DNA of 64,000 nucleotides from Roseibium algicola (GTDB taxonomy: Bacteria > Pseudomonadota > Alphaproteobacteria > Rhizobiales > Stappiaceae), in contig NZ_CP019630.1 of assembly GCF_001999245.1 (NCBI RefSeq), positions 6,085,398-6,149,397 on the forward strand. The letters run 5' to 3'. The notes beneath the pieces are model-generated. The model searched no databases and had not been told where the DNA came from. It saw nothing but the letters and a program-made list of their open reading frames with translations. Each line of letters starts with the position of its first letter. Position 1 is the stretch's first letter. Both the position numbers and the translations under genes were made by a program. Positions 53,314-63,375 of the stretch are shown here, piece by piece.

Positions 53314-53433
53314 CTACTTGCGGCCTTCCAGACGGCGGCGTTCGTCCTCCGACCTCAGCTCCAGCCACATCGCGTTCAGGATCGCCATGGCGCAGGCCAA
53401 AGGCATTCCGAGGACCCAGGCAAAATACCACAT
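53314..53433 (-). CDS. cydX: Cytochrome bd small subunit CydX
   Basis: This 39-residue protein begins MWYFAWVLGMPLACAMAILNA, a single membrane helix, and continues MWLELRSEDERRRLEGRK. This is the CydX/YbgT pattern of an aromatic start, one helix and a charged tail. CydX stabilises the hemes of cytochrome bd-I. It lies 12 bases after cydB in the same direction, as expected. Confidence 0.9.
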   Translation of the reverse strand: MWYFAWVLGMPLACAMAILNAMWLELRSEDERRRLEGRK

Positions 53434-53445
53434 GTTGCAGTCTCC

Positions 53446-54603
53446 TCAGTAAGCGCTGTGGTTGTCACGTTCGATGGTTTCTTCATCCACCTTGCCCCAC
53501 AGGACCTTGTACACCCAAGCGGTGTAGACAAGGATGATCGGCAGGAAGATAAGCGTCGCCACCAGCATGTTGAACAAGGTCCGGTGGCTGGAAGATGCGT
53601 CCCAAACCGTCAGGCTGGCTTCGGGCTGTATCGATGACGGCAGGATGAACGGGAACATCGAGACACCGACTGTCGAGATGATCCCGAAAATCGCCAGCTT
53701 CGAGAAGAGGAAGATCGGCATTTCGAAACGTGTCTGCAAAAGCACGAGCGTTCCGAACAGGCCAAGGAACCCGAGACCGGGGGCCAGCCAGAGGATGGGG
53801 TGGACTGTGTAGTTGTACATCCACGCCCCACCTTCGGTGATCGCCTGCTTCGCCAGTGGATTGGCCGCCATGTTCGGATCGATTTCGGATGTAATGCGGA
53901 AACCTTCCACATAGCCGCTGGCAACGAGATACCCGCCTAGAGCGAACAGAGCGATGCTGAGGCCTGCCGTTACCGTGCCGAACCGCCGCGCGCGCGCAGC
54001 AATATCACCTGACGCCCGCATCACCAGCCAGACAGACCCATGCGTGACGAGCATCGTCACCGACAACAGCCCGCACAGCAGCGAGAACGGCGAAAACAGA
54101 GCGAAGAACGACCCTTCGTATGTCATGCGCAGATCGTTATCGAGCGAGAACGGGACCCCGAGCAACACATTGCCGACGGCAACACCGAAGACAAGCGCCG
54201 GCACGAAAGACCCCGTGAACAGTGCCCAGTCCCAGGCGTTGCGCCAGGAGGGATCCGGCCGCTTGGACCGATACTTGAAGGCCACCGGCCGCAGGATCAT
54301 CGCGGCCAGTACCACGAACATCGCCAGATAGAACCCCGAGAAGCTGATGGCATAGAGCGGCGGCCAGGCAGCAAAGATCGCCCCGCCCCCCAGGATGAAC
54401 CAAACCTGATTTCCTTCCCAGGTCGGGCCGATGGTGTTGATGACGACACGCCGTTCGATATCTGTCTCGGCAACAAAGGGCAGCATCGCGCCAACGCCCA
54501 TGTCGAAACCGTCCATCACGGCAAAGCCGATCAGAAGGACGCCGAGCAGCAGCCACCAGATCATCTTCAGGATGGAGTAGTCGATCATTTCATAGAGGAT
54601 CAT
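53446..54603 (-). CDS. cydB: Cytochrome d ubiquinol oxidase subunit II
   Basis: This 385-residue membrane protein has the CydB opening YSILKMIWWLLLGVLLIGFAVMDGFDMGVGAMLPFV and GPTWEGNQVWFILGGGAIFAAWPPLYA near residue 55-80. TGSFVPALVFGVAVGNVLLGVPF lies near 130, and the C-terminal VYTAWVYKVLWGKVDEETIE. It is of normal length. With CydA it forms the quinol oxidase that reduces oxygen at low tension. It starts 6 bases after cydA. Confidence 0.94.
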   Translation of the reverse strand: MILYEMIDYSILKMIWWLLLGVLLIGFAVMDGFDMGVGAMLPFVAETDIERRVVINTIGPTWEGNQVWFILGGGAIFAAWPPLYAISFSGFYLAMFVVLAAMILRPVAFKYRSKRPDPSWRNAWDWALFTGSFVPALVFGVAVGNVLLGVPFSLDNDLRMTYEGSFFALFSPFSLLCGLLSVTMLVTHGSVWLVMRASGDIAARARRFGTVTAGLSIALFALGGYLVASGYVEGFRITSEIDPNMAANPLAKQAITEGGAWMYNYTVHPILWLAPGLGFLGLFGTLVLLQTRFEMPIFLFSKLAIFGIISTVGVSMFPFILPSSIQPEASLTVWDASSSHRTLFNMLVATLIFLPIILVYTAWVYKVLWGKVDEETIERDNHSAY

Positions 54604-54609
54604 TTTCGA

Positions 54610-56214
54610 TTACTCCGCTGGTACAGAGGCTGCGGCCGGGACCGGCTGCTTTGGCGCGGCCGGAACCGCATCCGGGTTCTCGCCGTCTTCCGGACCGATC
54701 TTGATGTATTTGATCATCAGCGTGATCTCGATCACCAGAAGCGTGCTGTAGAGTGCAACAAAGCCGGCAAGCGTCAGCAGGACCTCGGTCACGCTAAGGC
54801 TCGAGACACCGGCAGAGGTCGGCAGCATACTTTCGATGATCCAGGGCTGACGGCCATACTCGGCGACGAACCAGCCCATTTCGCAGGCGATCCACGGCAA
54901 CGGGATCGACCAGACTGCGACATGCAGCAGCCAACGGCGCTTTTCTCTCAGAACGTCCAGCCGTCCGGACGACGAATAGTAGAAGAACACCGTGGTCATC
55001 AGGATGAAGAAGAAGCCGCACGCCACCATGATCCGGAAGGAATAGAACATCGGCATGACTTCCGGCACGGTGGACCAGGCGGCCGCGTCTACCTGAGCGG
55101 TGGTCGCTTCCATCGGATTGTCCGTGAACGGCAGCAGCAGATAGGCGTACCCGAGCGAGTTCTCGTTCTGCAGGAAGGTCTCGCGGACATCCGCACTTGC
55201 ATTTGCCGGATCCTGCCGGATTTTCTGCAGCGCATCCCAGGCTATGGCACCCTGCCGGATGCGGTCCTTTGTCCGCTCAACCAGATCCTTGATGCCGGGA
55301 ATGATCGTATCGAGGGAACGCGTTGCGATCAGGCCCATGACATAGGGCACTTCGATGGCAAAGACGTTCTCCCGCTTCTCCATATCCGCCCAGGCAATCA
55401 CGTTGAACGAGGCCGGAGCCGGCTCCGTCTCCCACATGGCTTCGATCGTCGCCAGTTTCATCTTCTGGTTCAGGTTGGCCTCGTAGCCGCTTTCATCCCC
55501 GAGAACGACAACCGAAAGTGCTGATGCAAAGCCGAATGCGGACGCGATGGCCATGGATCGTTTGGCGATCGGAATATGTCGGCCTTTCAACATGTACCAG
55601 GCAGAGATACCCAGAACGAACATGGATGCGGTGACATAACCTGCAGAAACGGTGTGCACGAACTTGGCCTGCGCCACCGGATTGAACAGCACTTCATAAA
55701 AACTGGTGACTTCCATGCGCATGGTGTCGGGGTTGAATGCGGACCCGACAGGGTGTTGCATCCAGCCGTTGGCGATCAGAATCCAGAGTGCCGACAGGTT
55801 TGTTCCAATCGCGACGGCCCACGTGGCAGCCAGATGCTGGCGCTTGGAGAGCCTGTCCCAGCCGAAGAAGAACAGACCAACGAATGTGGCTTCCAGAAAG
55901 AAAGCCATCAGGCCCTCGATCGCCAGAGGCGCACCAAAGACATCGCCGACATACTGACTGAAGTAGGCCCAGTTCATGCCGAACTGGAACTCCATCGTCA
56001 GACCGGTAGCGACCCCCAGGACGAAGTTGATCCCGAACAAGGTGCCCCAGAACTTGACCATGCGCTTCCAGACCTCTCGGCCGGTCATCACATAGACAGT
56101 TTCCATGGTGGCCAGCAGGATCGACAGGCCGATGGTCAAAGGCACAAACAGGAAGTGGTAGAGCGCTGTCATGGCAAATTGCAGCCGGGACAGGTCAACG
56201 ACGTTCAGTTCCAT
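54610..56214 (-). CDS. cydA: Cytochrome d ubiquinol oxidase subunit I
   Basis: This 534-residue protein opens LSRLQFAMTALYHFLFVPLTIGLSILLATMETVYV, with the heme-ligand His near residue 18, and continues VATGLTMEFQFGMNWAYFSQYVGDVFGAPLAIEGLMAFFLEATF. The quinol-site GRQPW is in VAEYGRQPWII near residue 445. The 534 length and the long stretch between residues 250 and 380 indicate the long Q-loop type seen in bd-I enzymes. The start has AAGGGGGAA. It is the first gene of cydABX. Confidence 0.95.
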   Translation of the reverse strand: MELNVVDLSRLQFAMTALYHFLFVPLTIGLSILLATMETVYVMTGREVWKRMVKFWGTLFGINFVLGVATGLTMEFQFGMNWAYFSQYVGDVFGAPLAIEGLMAFFLEATFVGLFFFGWDRLSKRQHLAATWAVAIGTNLSALWILIANGWMQHPVGSAFNPDTMRMEVTSFYEVLFNPVAQAKFVHTVSAGYVTASMFVLGISAWYMLKGRHIPIAKRSMAIASAFGFASALSVVVLGDESGYEANLNQKMKLATIEAMWETEPAPASFNVIAWADMEKRENVFAIEVPYVMGLIATRSLDTIIPGIKDLVERTKDRIRQGAIAWDALQKIRQDPANASADVRETFLQNENSLGYAYLLLPFTDNPMEATTAQVDAAAWSTVPEVMPMFYSFRIMVACGFFFILMTTVFFYYSSSGRLDVLREKRRWLLHVAVWSIPLPWIACEMGWFVAEYGRQPWIIESMLPTSAGVSSLSVTEVLLTLAGFVALYSTLLVIEITLMIKYIKIGPEDGENPDAVPAAPKQPVPAAASVPAE

Positions 56215-56560
56215 CGTATTCCCCCTTTACGGACCGGAGAGGCCCGAGCATTTCGGCAGTCGTGTCCAACGTTCTATCGAACGCCAACAGGCACGTCTGC
56301 ACATCAGGACGATCGACGGGTAAACGCCCTGTCGGAGGAGACCGGGCCTGTGTCGATCTTGATTGAAAACCCGGTTTTCGTCCCGATCCGGCAACGGCAA
56401 TCAACTTCACAGTGAATGCGGATTGCGGCCGCCAATCCCGTCAATGAACCGGCTTGGAAAACGAGTCTTCCTATGGGCTGATCGTGGCCCACCGCCCCCC
56501 CAAGGTCAATGCGACAGTTAGGACGCGACAACCTCAAGATGCGGAAAACTGCAGGAGAAC
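56215..56560 (-). promoter_or_regulatory. 346-base region upstream of cydA
   Basis: No gene is supported. It should hold the cydA promoter. A short dyad CGTTC-TATC-GAACG (56270-56283) lies 56 bases upstream of the cydA start and is a possible regulator site. I found no convincing FNR/Anr box (TTGAT-N4-ATCAA). Confidence 0.35.
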
Positions 56561-58267
56561 TCATTGAAATTCGGAAAGAATTATTTCCGGCGACCGAATG
56601 CCGCTGCTGCATGGCGCCGTCAGATCCAGTACGCGGTCTGCCCGCTCCAGCTCCTGTCGACGGTGCGCAATCATCAGGACGGCCGCATCGCCGCGATAGG
56701 ACAAAAACCGGTCCAGAACATCCGCAGCGGTTGCGGCGTCCAGTCCCTCGGTCATCTCGTCCAGAACAAACAGGGCCGGCCGCGTCAGAAAGGCACGCGC
56801 CAGGGCAAGACGCCTCTGCTCTCCACCGGACAGTCCGAGTCCCCCCTCACCGAGAATGGTCTGCAGGCCTTCCGGATTTTCAGAAATACGTTCAGCAAGC
56901 GCCGCCTGTTCAAGCGCACGCCAAAGTTCCGTGTCGCCAGCATCTGGGTTTGCAACACGCAGGTTCTCGGCAACGGTCACGTTGAAGAGATAGGCCTTTT
57001 GACCAATGACGGTAACCTTGCGGCGTAGCTCTTTCTCGGAGATACGGTCGATTTCCAGCCCACCCAGATGTATCTTCCCCTGCCCTGGCTTTCGTAACCG
57101 CGCGGCCAATGCCCCAATCGTCGACTTGCCGCAACCGCTGCGCCCTGCCAATGCGAGAATTTCGCCCTGATCGAGGTGAAAGGAGAGCCCCTCCAGAACG
57201 CTTCTGTCAGCACCGGGATATCCAAAACTGACGCCTTCGAAAGCGAGCGCAGGCGCGGCGCCTTGGCGTCTTGTCTCTGGTACGGAAAGGCTCTGCGAAG
57301 GCTCGACCTCATCGGGGCGACGCATCAAGTGCATGATCCGACCAGCTGCCAACGCGACGCGAGGCAGTCTGGAAAGGCCAGGCAAGCTCATCGAAAATAT
57401 TTCCGGAAGCCCCATCACCACCAGTATCAGACCGACGCTGAAAGCCGCTGTCAGCGCGCCATTTCCGACTTCGTGCAGACAGACAAGAAGCATGACGGCA
57501 AGAAACAGCTGTCCAAGGAGCGTGGAACCCGCTGTCAGCTTGCTGGTACGGCGATCCTCAACCTCCTGGGCTTCCGCCAATCGCGTGTCGGCGACAAGGA
57601 CCGAGTCGGCCGCCGCTTCCAGACCGCCGTAAATCGCAAGATCCCGCCGGCCTGCTGCCAGATCCGCAGCTCGAAGCCGCATGGCATCCAGCGCCGCGTC
57701 AGAGCGGCGGGCGGTTTTGGTGTCGGACCGTGCAAACGTCCAGACCGCGAGCCCGAGCCAGGCCAAAACGAAGACTGCTCCGGTAAGCAACAAAAGCGGC
57801 GATACGCTGCTCCAGACCAGAAGCAACGAGACAGCAACAACCAGCGACAGCACCAGAGGAACCACCAGACGCAAATAAACCGTATCGAGGACGGCAACGT
57901 CGAGTGTCAGACGATTGAGCAGCAATCCGGATCGCTGACCGTCGTTTGTCTTAAGTGCCATCGCCGCAAACAGCCGGTTTCTGAACCCGGTCAGAAACCG
58001 GAATGTGGCGTCATGTGTCAGGACCCTTTCACCGTAACGGCCGGCGGTACGGACAATCGCAAAAGCGCGAATGAGCGCGCTTGGCGCAAAGATGTTCAAG
58101 AACGCGCCACTCAAACCCGCAATCGCCGCAGCGGTGATGAACCAGCCGGAAACGCCGAGCAGAAGAAGCCCGGCGGCCGCAGGCAGCAACGCCACAAGAA
58201 TGCCAAGCCAGAAATGGAAGCTGTCGTACCGGTGCTGGGTGCGAATGATATGCCAGACAGACCTCAC
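56561..58267 (-). CDS. cydC: Thiol reductant ABC exporter subunit CydC
   Basis: This 568-residue half-transporter has six helices over residues 20-310 and a nucleotide-binding domain. The Walker A is GRSGCGKST near residue 382, the signature LSGGEQRRLALARAFL and the Walker B LFVLDEMTEGLD. CydDC exports cysteine and glutathione to the periplasm and is needed to assemble cytochrome bd. The GTG start overlaps the cydD stop by four bases (GTGA). The cydABX genes lie directly downstream. Confidence 0.92.
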   Translation of the reverse strand: MRSVWHIIRTQHRYDSFHFWLGILVALLPAAAGLLLLGVSGWFITAAAIAGLSGAFLNIFAPSALIRAFAIVRTAGRYGERVLTHDATFRFLTGFRNRLFAAMALKTNDGQRSGLLLNRLTLDVAVLDTVYLRLVVPLVLSLVVAVSLLLVWSSVSPLLLLTGAVFVLAWLGLAVWTFARSDTKTARRSDAALDAMRLRAADLAAGRRDLAIYGGLEAAADSVLVADTRLAEAQEVEDRRTSKLTAGSTLLGQLFLAVMLLVCLHEVGNGALTAAFSVGLILVVMGLPEIFSMSLPGLSRLPRVALAAGRIMHLMRRPDEVEPSQSLSVPETRRQGAAPALAFEGVSFGYPGADRSVLEGLSFHLDQGEILALAGRSGCGKSTIGALAARLRKPGQGKIHLGGLEIDRISEKELRRKVTVIGQKAYLFNVTVAENLRVANPDAGDTELWRALEQAALAERISENPEGLQTILGEGGLGLSGGEQRRLALARAFLTRPALFVLDEMTEGLDAATAADVLDRFLSYRGDAAVLMIAHRRQELERADRVLDLTAPCSSGIRSPEIILSEFQ

Positions 58268-60072
58268 GCGAACACCTCCCCTTCGGCGAGGACGCCGAGC
58301 GCCTTCAGGTCAATCCGCCGCGAGGCGATTTTCCGAAGGGCCGGGTCGTGTGTGGCGATCACGGCGGTCCGGCCATCGCAAAGTTTCCGCAATCCCTCGA
58401 TGACATCTGCTGCCGTTTCTTCATCCAGCGAGGCTGTTGGTTCGTCCGCCAGCAGCAGGACAGCATCCTTGCGCATTGCCGCCCTCGCGAGAGCCACCCG
58501 GCGGATCTCCCCAACCGAGAGGCCGAAACCGTCTTCTCCCAAAGGTGTTTCCAGACCACGAGGCAGGCGCTGGACGAGCGCTTCGGCCCCGGCAAGGCGA
58601 AGGGCTTGCCAGAGATCGTCCTCCGTAACCGCTGCAGATGTATCAACAGCTCTCAGGAGGTTGGCCTTGAGACTGCCATGGAACAGCCTGGGCGACTGGC
58701 CGAGCCATATAACCTTTCGACGCAGCAATGATGCAATCGCGGTTGCAGTAAGGTCGTTCACCTGAATTTTGCCGGAATCAGGCTCCTGGAAGCCCAGTAT
58801 CCCGTCAATCATTGTGGTCTTGCCGCTGCCGCTCGGCCCTTCGACCAAAAGCGTTTCATCCGGCTCAATCGTCAGATTGAACTCCTTGAAGACACAGCGC
58901 TCATCATGGGTAATGCTGACAGACCTGAACTGAATGGCGGGCGGGCCTGAAAGTGAAATGGAACCGACCGGCACGTCTGATCCATCAGCGCGCTTAGGGT
59001 TTCCGGGGGTGTTCTGCGACGGAAAAAGTGTCGCCAGCTTCTTCCGCGCGGCAAGTCCGCCTGCCCTGTCATGATAGGCTGCCGCGTAGGCACGCAAGGG
59101 GGCAAAGAACTCCGGTGCGAGCAGCAGAATGAACAGGCCCTGCGCAAAGGTCAGGGGCCCGCCCCAGGTTCCAGCCTGGATTTCACCCAATAGCGAAAAC
59201 CCCACATAGACCGCGCAGAAGGCTATTCCGAGTGCGGAAAAGAGTTCCAGAACGGTTGAGGAGAGGAATGCGATCTTCAGGACGCGCATGGTGCCGGATC
59301 TGAACCGTTCGCCCGCGTCAGCGATTTGCCGCTGGGTACGCTCGATTGCGCCAAACAAGGTCAGTGTTTCCAGGCCCCTGATCCTGTCCAGCAGACTGCC
59401 GCTCAGCCGCACCAGTTCCTCCTGTTGCGTCTCGCTCGCAGCCTTGGCACGCATACCAATCAGCGCCATGAAAACAGGAATGAGCGGCCCGCAGACAACC
59501 AGGATCAGCGCGCCGACCCAACTGAACACGGCAGTGGCGGCAACGATCCCGAGGGGCACAAGACGAAGCCGAACCTTCTGAGGTTCGAAATTCCGATAGT
59601 ACGGTCCGAGCAGGTCGACCTGTTCGGTAACATGGGCGGCAAAGGCACCGGAAGATGGGAATTCTGCAGATGGCGACGTTCTGGCGGCAACGGAAAGCAG
59701 CTCTGCACGTGCCCTGCTCTGGATTGCACGGGCAGTTTGCCGGGCAACCGTTTCGGCTCGGTTTTGCAGAAACACTCTCAACACAGCAACCAGCGCGATG
59801 CCGGCGGCAGCCTGGAAAGCCAAGCCTGTCAGATCGCCTTCGATGACCTGGCCGTCATCCGCGACGGAAAACATCATGGGGAGCGATCCGAGCGCCCAGG
59901 AAATCAGTCCGGCCTGTGCAATCCACAGCAGATCGGATACGGCCAGCAGCCGACCAGCCCGTTTCAGGCTGCGGCTTTCTCCTTTGTCCGGCCAGCCGAA
60001 AGCAGCTGCTGCTCCGCTGTCCTGCCCCTCACCCTCAGCCACCGTCCCGATCTTTTCCCTTTTTATTGTCAT
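58264..60072 (-). CDS. cydD: Thiol reductant ABC exporter subunit CydD
   Basis: This 602-residue partner of CydC has membrane helices over residues 50-320, including GPLIPVFMALIGMRAKAASETQQEELVRLSGSLLDRIRGLETLTLFG, a hallmark of CydD. The nucleotide-binding domain has GPSGSGKTT near residue 392, LSVGEIRRVALARAAM as an altered signature (VGE rather than GGQ) and LLLADEPTASLDEET. ATG 60072 is preferred to the further upstream in-frame codon at 60147. Confidence 0.92.
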   Translation of the reverse strand: MTIKREKIGTVAEGEGQDSGAAAAFGWPDKGESRSLKRAGRLLAVSDLLWIAQAGLISWALGSLPMMFSVADDGQVIEGDLTGLAFQAAAGIALVAVLRVFLQNRAETVARQTARAIQSRARAELLSVAARTSPSAEFPSSGAFAAHVTEQVDLLGPYYRNFEPQKVRLRLVPLGIVAATAVFSWVGALILVVCGPLIPVFMALIGMRAKAASETQQEELVRLSGSLLDRIRGLETLTLFGAIERTQRQIADAGERFRSGTMRVLKIAFLSSTVLELFSALGIAFCAVYVGFSLLGEIQAGTWGGPLTFAQGLFILLLAPEFFAPLRAYAAAYHDRAGGLAARKKLATLFPSQNTPGNPKRADGSDVPVGSISLSGPPAIQFRSVSITHDERCVFKEFNLTIEPDETLLVEGPSGSGKTTMIDGILGFQEPDSGKIQVNDLTATAIASLLRRKVIWLGQSPRLFHGSLKANLLRAVDTSAAVTEDDLWQALRLAGAEALVQRLPRGLETPLGEDGFGLSVGEIRRVALARAAMRKDAVLLLADEPTASLDEETAADVIEGLRKLCDGRTAVIATHDPALRKIASRRIDLKALGVLAEGEVFA

Positions 60073-60376
60073 CAGCCGTTTAGTGTCGCCCCGTCCGCCC
60101 AAATTCAAGAGGCAGATTGCCACGGTGGCAATGGGAATGCCATGCAAGGGCGACTGGTATCGGCGCAGTACTGCGCCGGCAAATGCCTATTTTCTTTCAC
60201 CGGATGCACAATCCTGACAAGAGGTTTTCAGGACGCTTGTGAGATCTTCGTTCATGAAATCATCTCCTGAAACTCCAGAAGACAGCTTTGTGCAGGCCTT
60301 GCTTCCAACAAACGCCCGAAAAAGGCAGCTGCTGCGTCTAACAGCCAGTGCCTTTAGCGGAGGTTCGCGGTGACAG
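60073..60376 (-). promoter_or_regulatory. 304-base leader region of cydD
   Basis: This holds the presumed cydD promoter and a possible 22-codon leader ORF at 60187-60255. I see no other gene or clear dyad. Confidence 0.4.
60187..60255 (-). other. Candidate 22-codon leader ORF upstream of cydD
   Basis: ATG 60255 has AGGAG eight bases upstream. The peptide starts MNEDLTSVLKTSCQDC and ends in GERK before TAG. It contains two cysteines three residues apart. It could be a leader peptide or a chance frame. No family is recognised. Confidence 0.28.
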
Positions 60377-60967
60377 CTATCGCACGAGACGATGCTCCAA
60401 TTCGGAAAGCACCGCGGCGAGAACCGCTTCGGCGCGTTCTTCCGTGCACCTTGGCCTAAGGCGGGCAATCAGAAACGGGTCCCTGAACAGTTGCGTTGCG
60501 TCTTCAACCAATTCGCACGCCCTTTTCAGTTCGCGTCCTTCAAATACGGCGCCAAGGATCCCTTCCAGCATTTTCCGTAATCTGCTCACATGGATGGTGA
60601 CAGGTTCGGGATGCTCTCCAGCCAGAGTCAGATAGGCCCGGAACAAGTCCGGATCGTCGTCAAACCTTTCTGACTTGATTACGAGCTGCACCCTGACAAA
60701 AGCTGCCAGTTTCGATTGCCAGCTTTCCGCAGCTGAAATTTCCACCTGAAGCGCAACTTCCACGTCTGCGAACCAGCGTTCCGCCAAGCCGGCCATGAGA
60801 GCCGCCTTGTTGGGAAAAAACCGGTAGACATTCGATTGCGACATCCGACAATCGGCCGCCAGATCAGTCACGGAAAAACGCGGCGAACCTTGCCGCCGCA
60901 AGCGGTTTTCCGCAGCCTGCAACAGGCTCTCCCGGATTTCGGCGTTTTCAACCTTCGGTCTTGCCAT
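60377..60967 (-). CDS. TetR-family transcriptional regulator
   Basis: This 196-residue protein has an N-terminal HTH in RESLLQAAENRLRRQGSPRFSVTDLAADCRMSQSNVYRFFPNKAALMAGLA (residues 12-60) and a helical ligand domain with a TetR C-terminal-like pattern. ATG 60967 lies just after the stop of the membrane methyltransferase gene, and an in-frame ATG at 60979 would overlap it. The two are therefore coupled. The membrane protein or the downstream cydDC genes are possible targets, by position only. Confidence 0.85.
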   Translation of the reverse strand: MARPKVENAEIRESLLQAAENRLRRQGSPRFSVTDLAADCRMSQSNVYRFFPNKAALMAGLAERWFADVEVALQVEISAAESWQSKLAAFVRVQLVIKSERFDDDPDLFRAYLTLAGEHPEPVTIHVSRLRKMLEGILGAVFEGRELKRACELVEDATQLFRDPFLIARLRPRCTEERAEAVLAAVLSELEHRLVR

Positions 60968-60969
60968 TT

Positions 60970-61413
60970 CTAAAGCCAACGCCTCACATTTTTTCTGTAG
61001 TCCAGGTAAGGCTGGCCAAACGTCTTCGCGGCTTTCCGCTCCTCAAGCGGGATGTACCAAAACTGCGCGGCCAGAAAAAAGACGATTGCGAAATGAACGT
61101 TCAATGCTTCGTTGGTGCAGACAGCAACCCCGAGCAGCATCAACAAAAACCCAAGATACATCGGATTGCGCGAAAGCGCGTAGATGCCGGAGGTGACCAA
61201 GCGGGTTGGCTGCCGGAACGTATGGATTTCCGTTTCTTGCGAAAGGAACGTGCCATGCCCCTTTTTGAGGAAAAACAACCCCAGGGCGACGACTGCCAAA
61301 CCGGTCCACTGGAACGGTGCAGGAAGCATGGGCGAACCGGGAAACAAGATCGTGACCGGGACCATCAACAACAGGAACAGGCCGAAGAGGACAGGCGGAA
61401 TTATCTGAGGCAC
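60970..61413 (-). CDS. Isoprenylcysteine carboxyl methyltransferase-like (PEMT/NnrU group) membrane protein
   Basis: This protein of about 147 residues has four hydrophobic segments. Its C-terminal ICMT-like signature is TSGIYALSRNPMYLGFLLMLLGVAVCT and YIPLEERKAAKTFGQPYLDYRKNVRRWL, including the RNPMYLG and LEERKAxxxFGxxYxxY motifs. These bind SAM in phospholipid or isoprenylcysteine methyltransferases. The bacterial substrate is unknown. GTG 61413 has GGAG seven bases upstream. ATG 61437 lies in A/T-rich sequence with no ribosome-binding site. The TetR gene follows. Confidence 0.8.
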   Translation of the reverse strand: MPQIIPPVLFGLFLLLMVPVTILFPGSPMLPAPFQWTGLAVVALGLFFLKKGHGTFLSQETEIHTFRQPTRLVTSGIYALSRNPMYLGFLLMLLGVAVCTNEALNVHFAIVFFLAAQFWYIPLEERKAAKTFGQPYLDYRKNVRRWL

Positions 61414-61477
61414 GAGAGGTCTCCAAGCACATTTCATAATAAATAATAAAATTCATCTTTTATCATTTTACAAGTCA

Positions 61478-61512
61478 AAAAAGAGGCGCTCCAGGCGAAA
61501 CCGGGAGCGCCA
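61478..61512 (-). terminator. Rho-independent terminator after mmsA
   Basis: On the minus strand GGCGCTCC / GGAGCGCC (8 bp, 11-base loop) is followed by TC and six T. A second small hairpin CCGGAC-TTG-GTCCGG (61516-61530) lies directly before it, nearer the stop codon. Confidence 0.85.
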
Positions 61513-61535
61513 GACCGGACTTGGTCCGGGAGGAA

Positions 61536-63035
<1,500 letters not shown>

Positions 63036-63375
63036 GTCGCGTTTCTCCCAATATGTCCTGACACCAACCAAAAGGATTTTGGGCGAGCGTCCGAGATTAT
63101 GTCTTTTTGACTTTTATTTTTGCTACAAACAAGAACCAGATTTCCGGACCCGTTGTGCGTTTTTTGAAGTTATGCAATAAAACGCCACGAAGCGTCTGAG
63201 ACAAACGATAGGTCCAATCCCCCTCGGTTGTCATCCCGGCTGAAACTCTACCAAAAGCCGGTGTACAGCAAGGCGTGATCTCAACAACATGAACGCGGCG
63301 GCATCGTGCCTGGTATCTGACATCAGCTGAAAAAACAAATCGGAGCGGGCTGGTCATCGCGGAAAGAAAATCGAC
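63036..63375. promoter_or_regulatory. 340-base divergent promoter region, mmsA / LysR
   Basis: No gene is supported in this gap. A/T-rich stretches near mmsA (63100-63180) are the likely promoter. A small ACGC-N6-GCGT dyad near 63182 and T-N11-A spaced motifs could be LysR sites, but none is clear. Confidence 0.45.

Noticed and set aside
56215..56560. FNR/Anr box controlling cydA
   Set aside because: Half-site-like TTGAT and ATCAA strings occur, but never in a proper spaced dyad.
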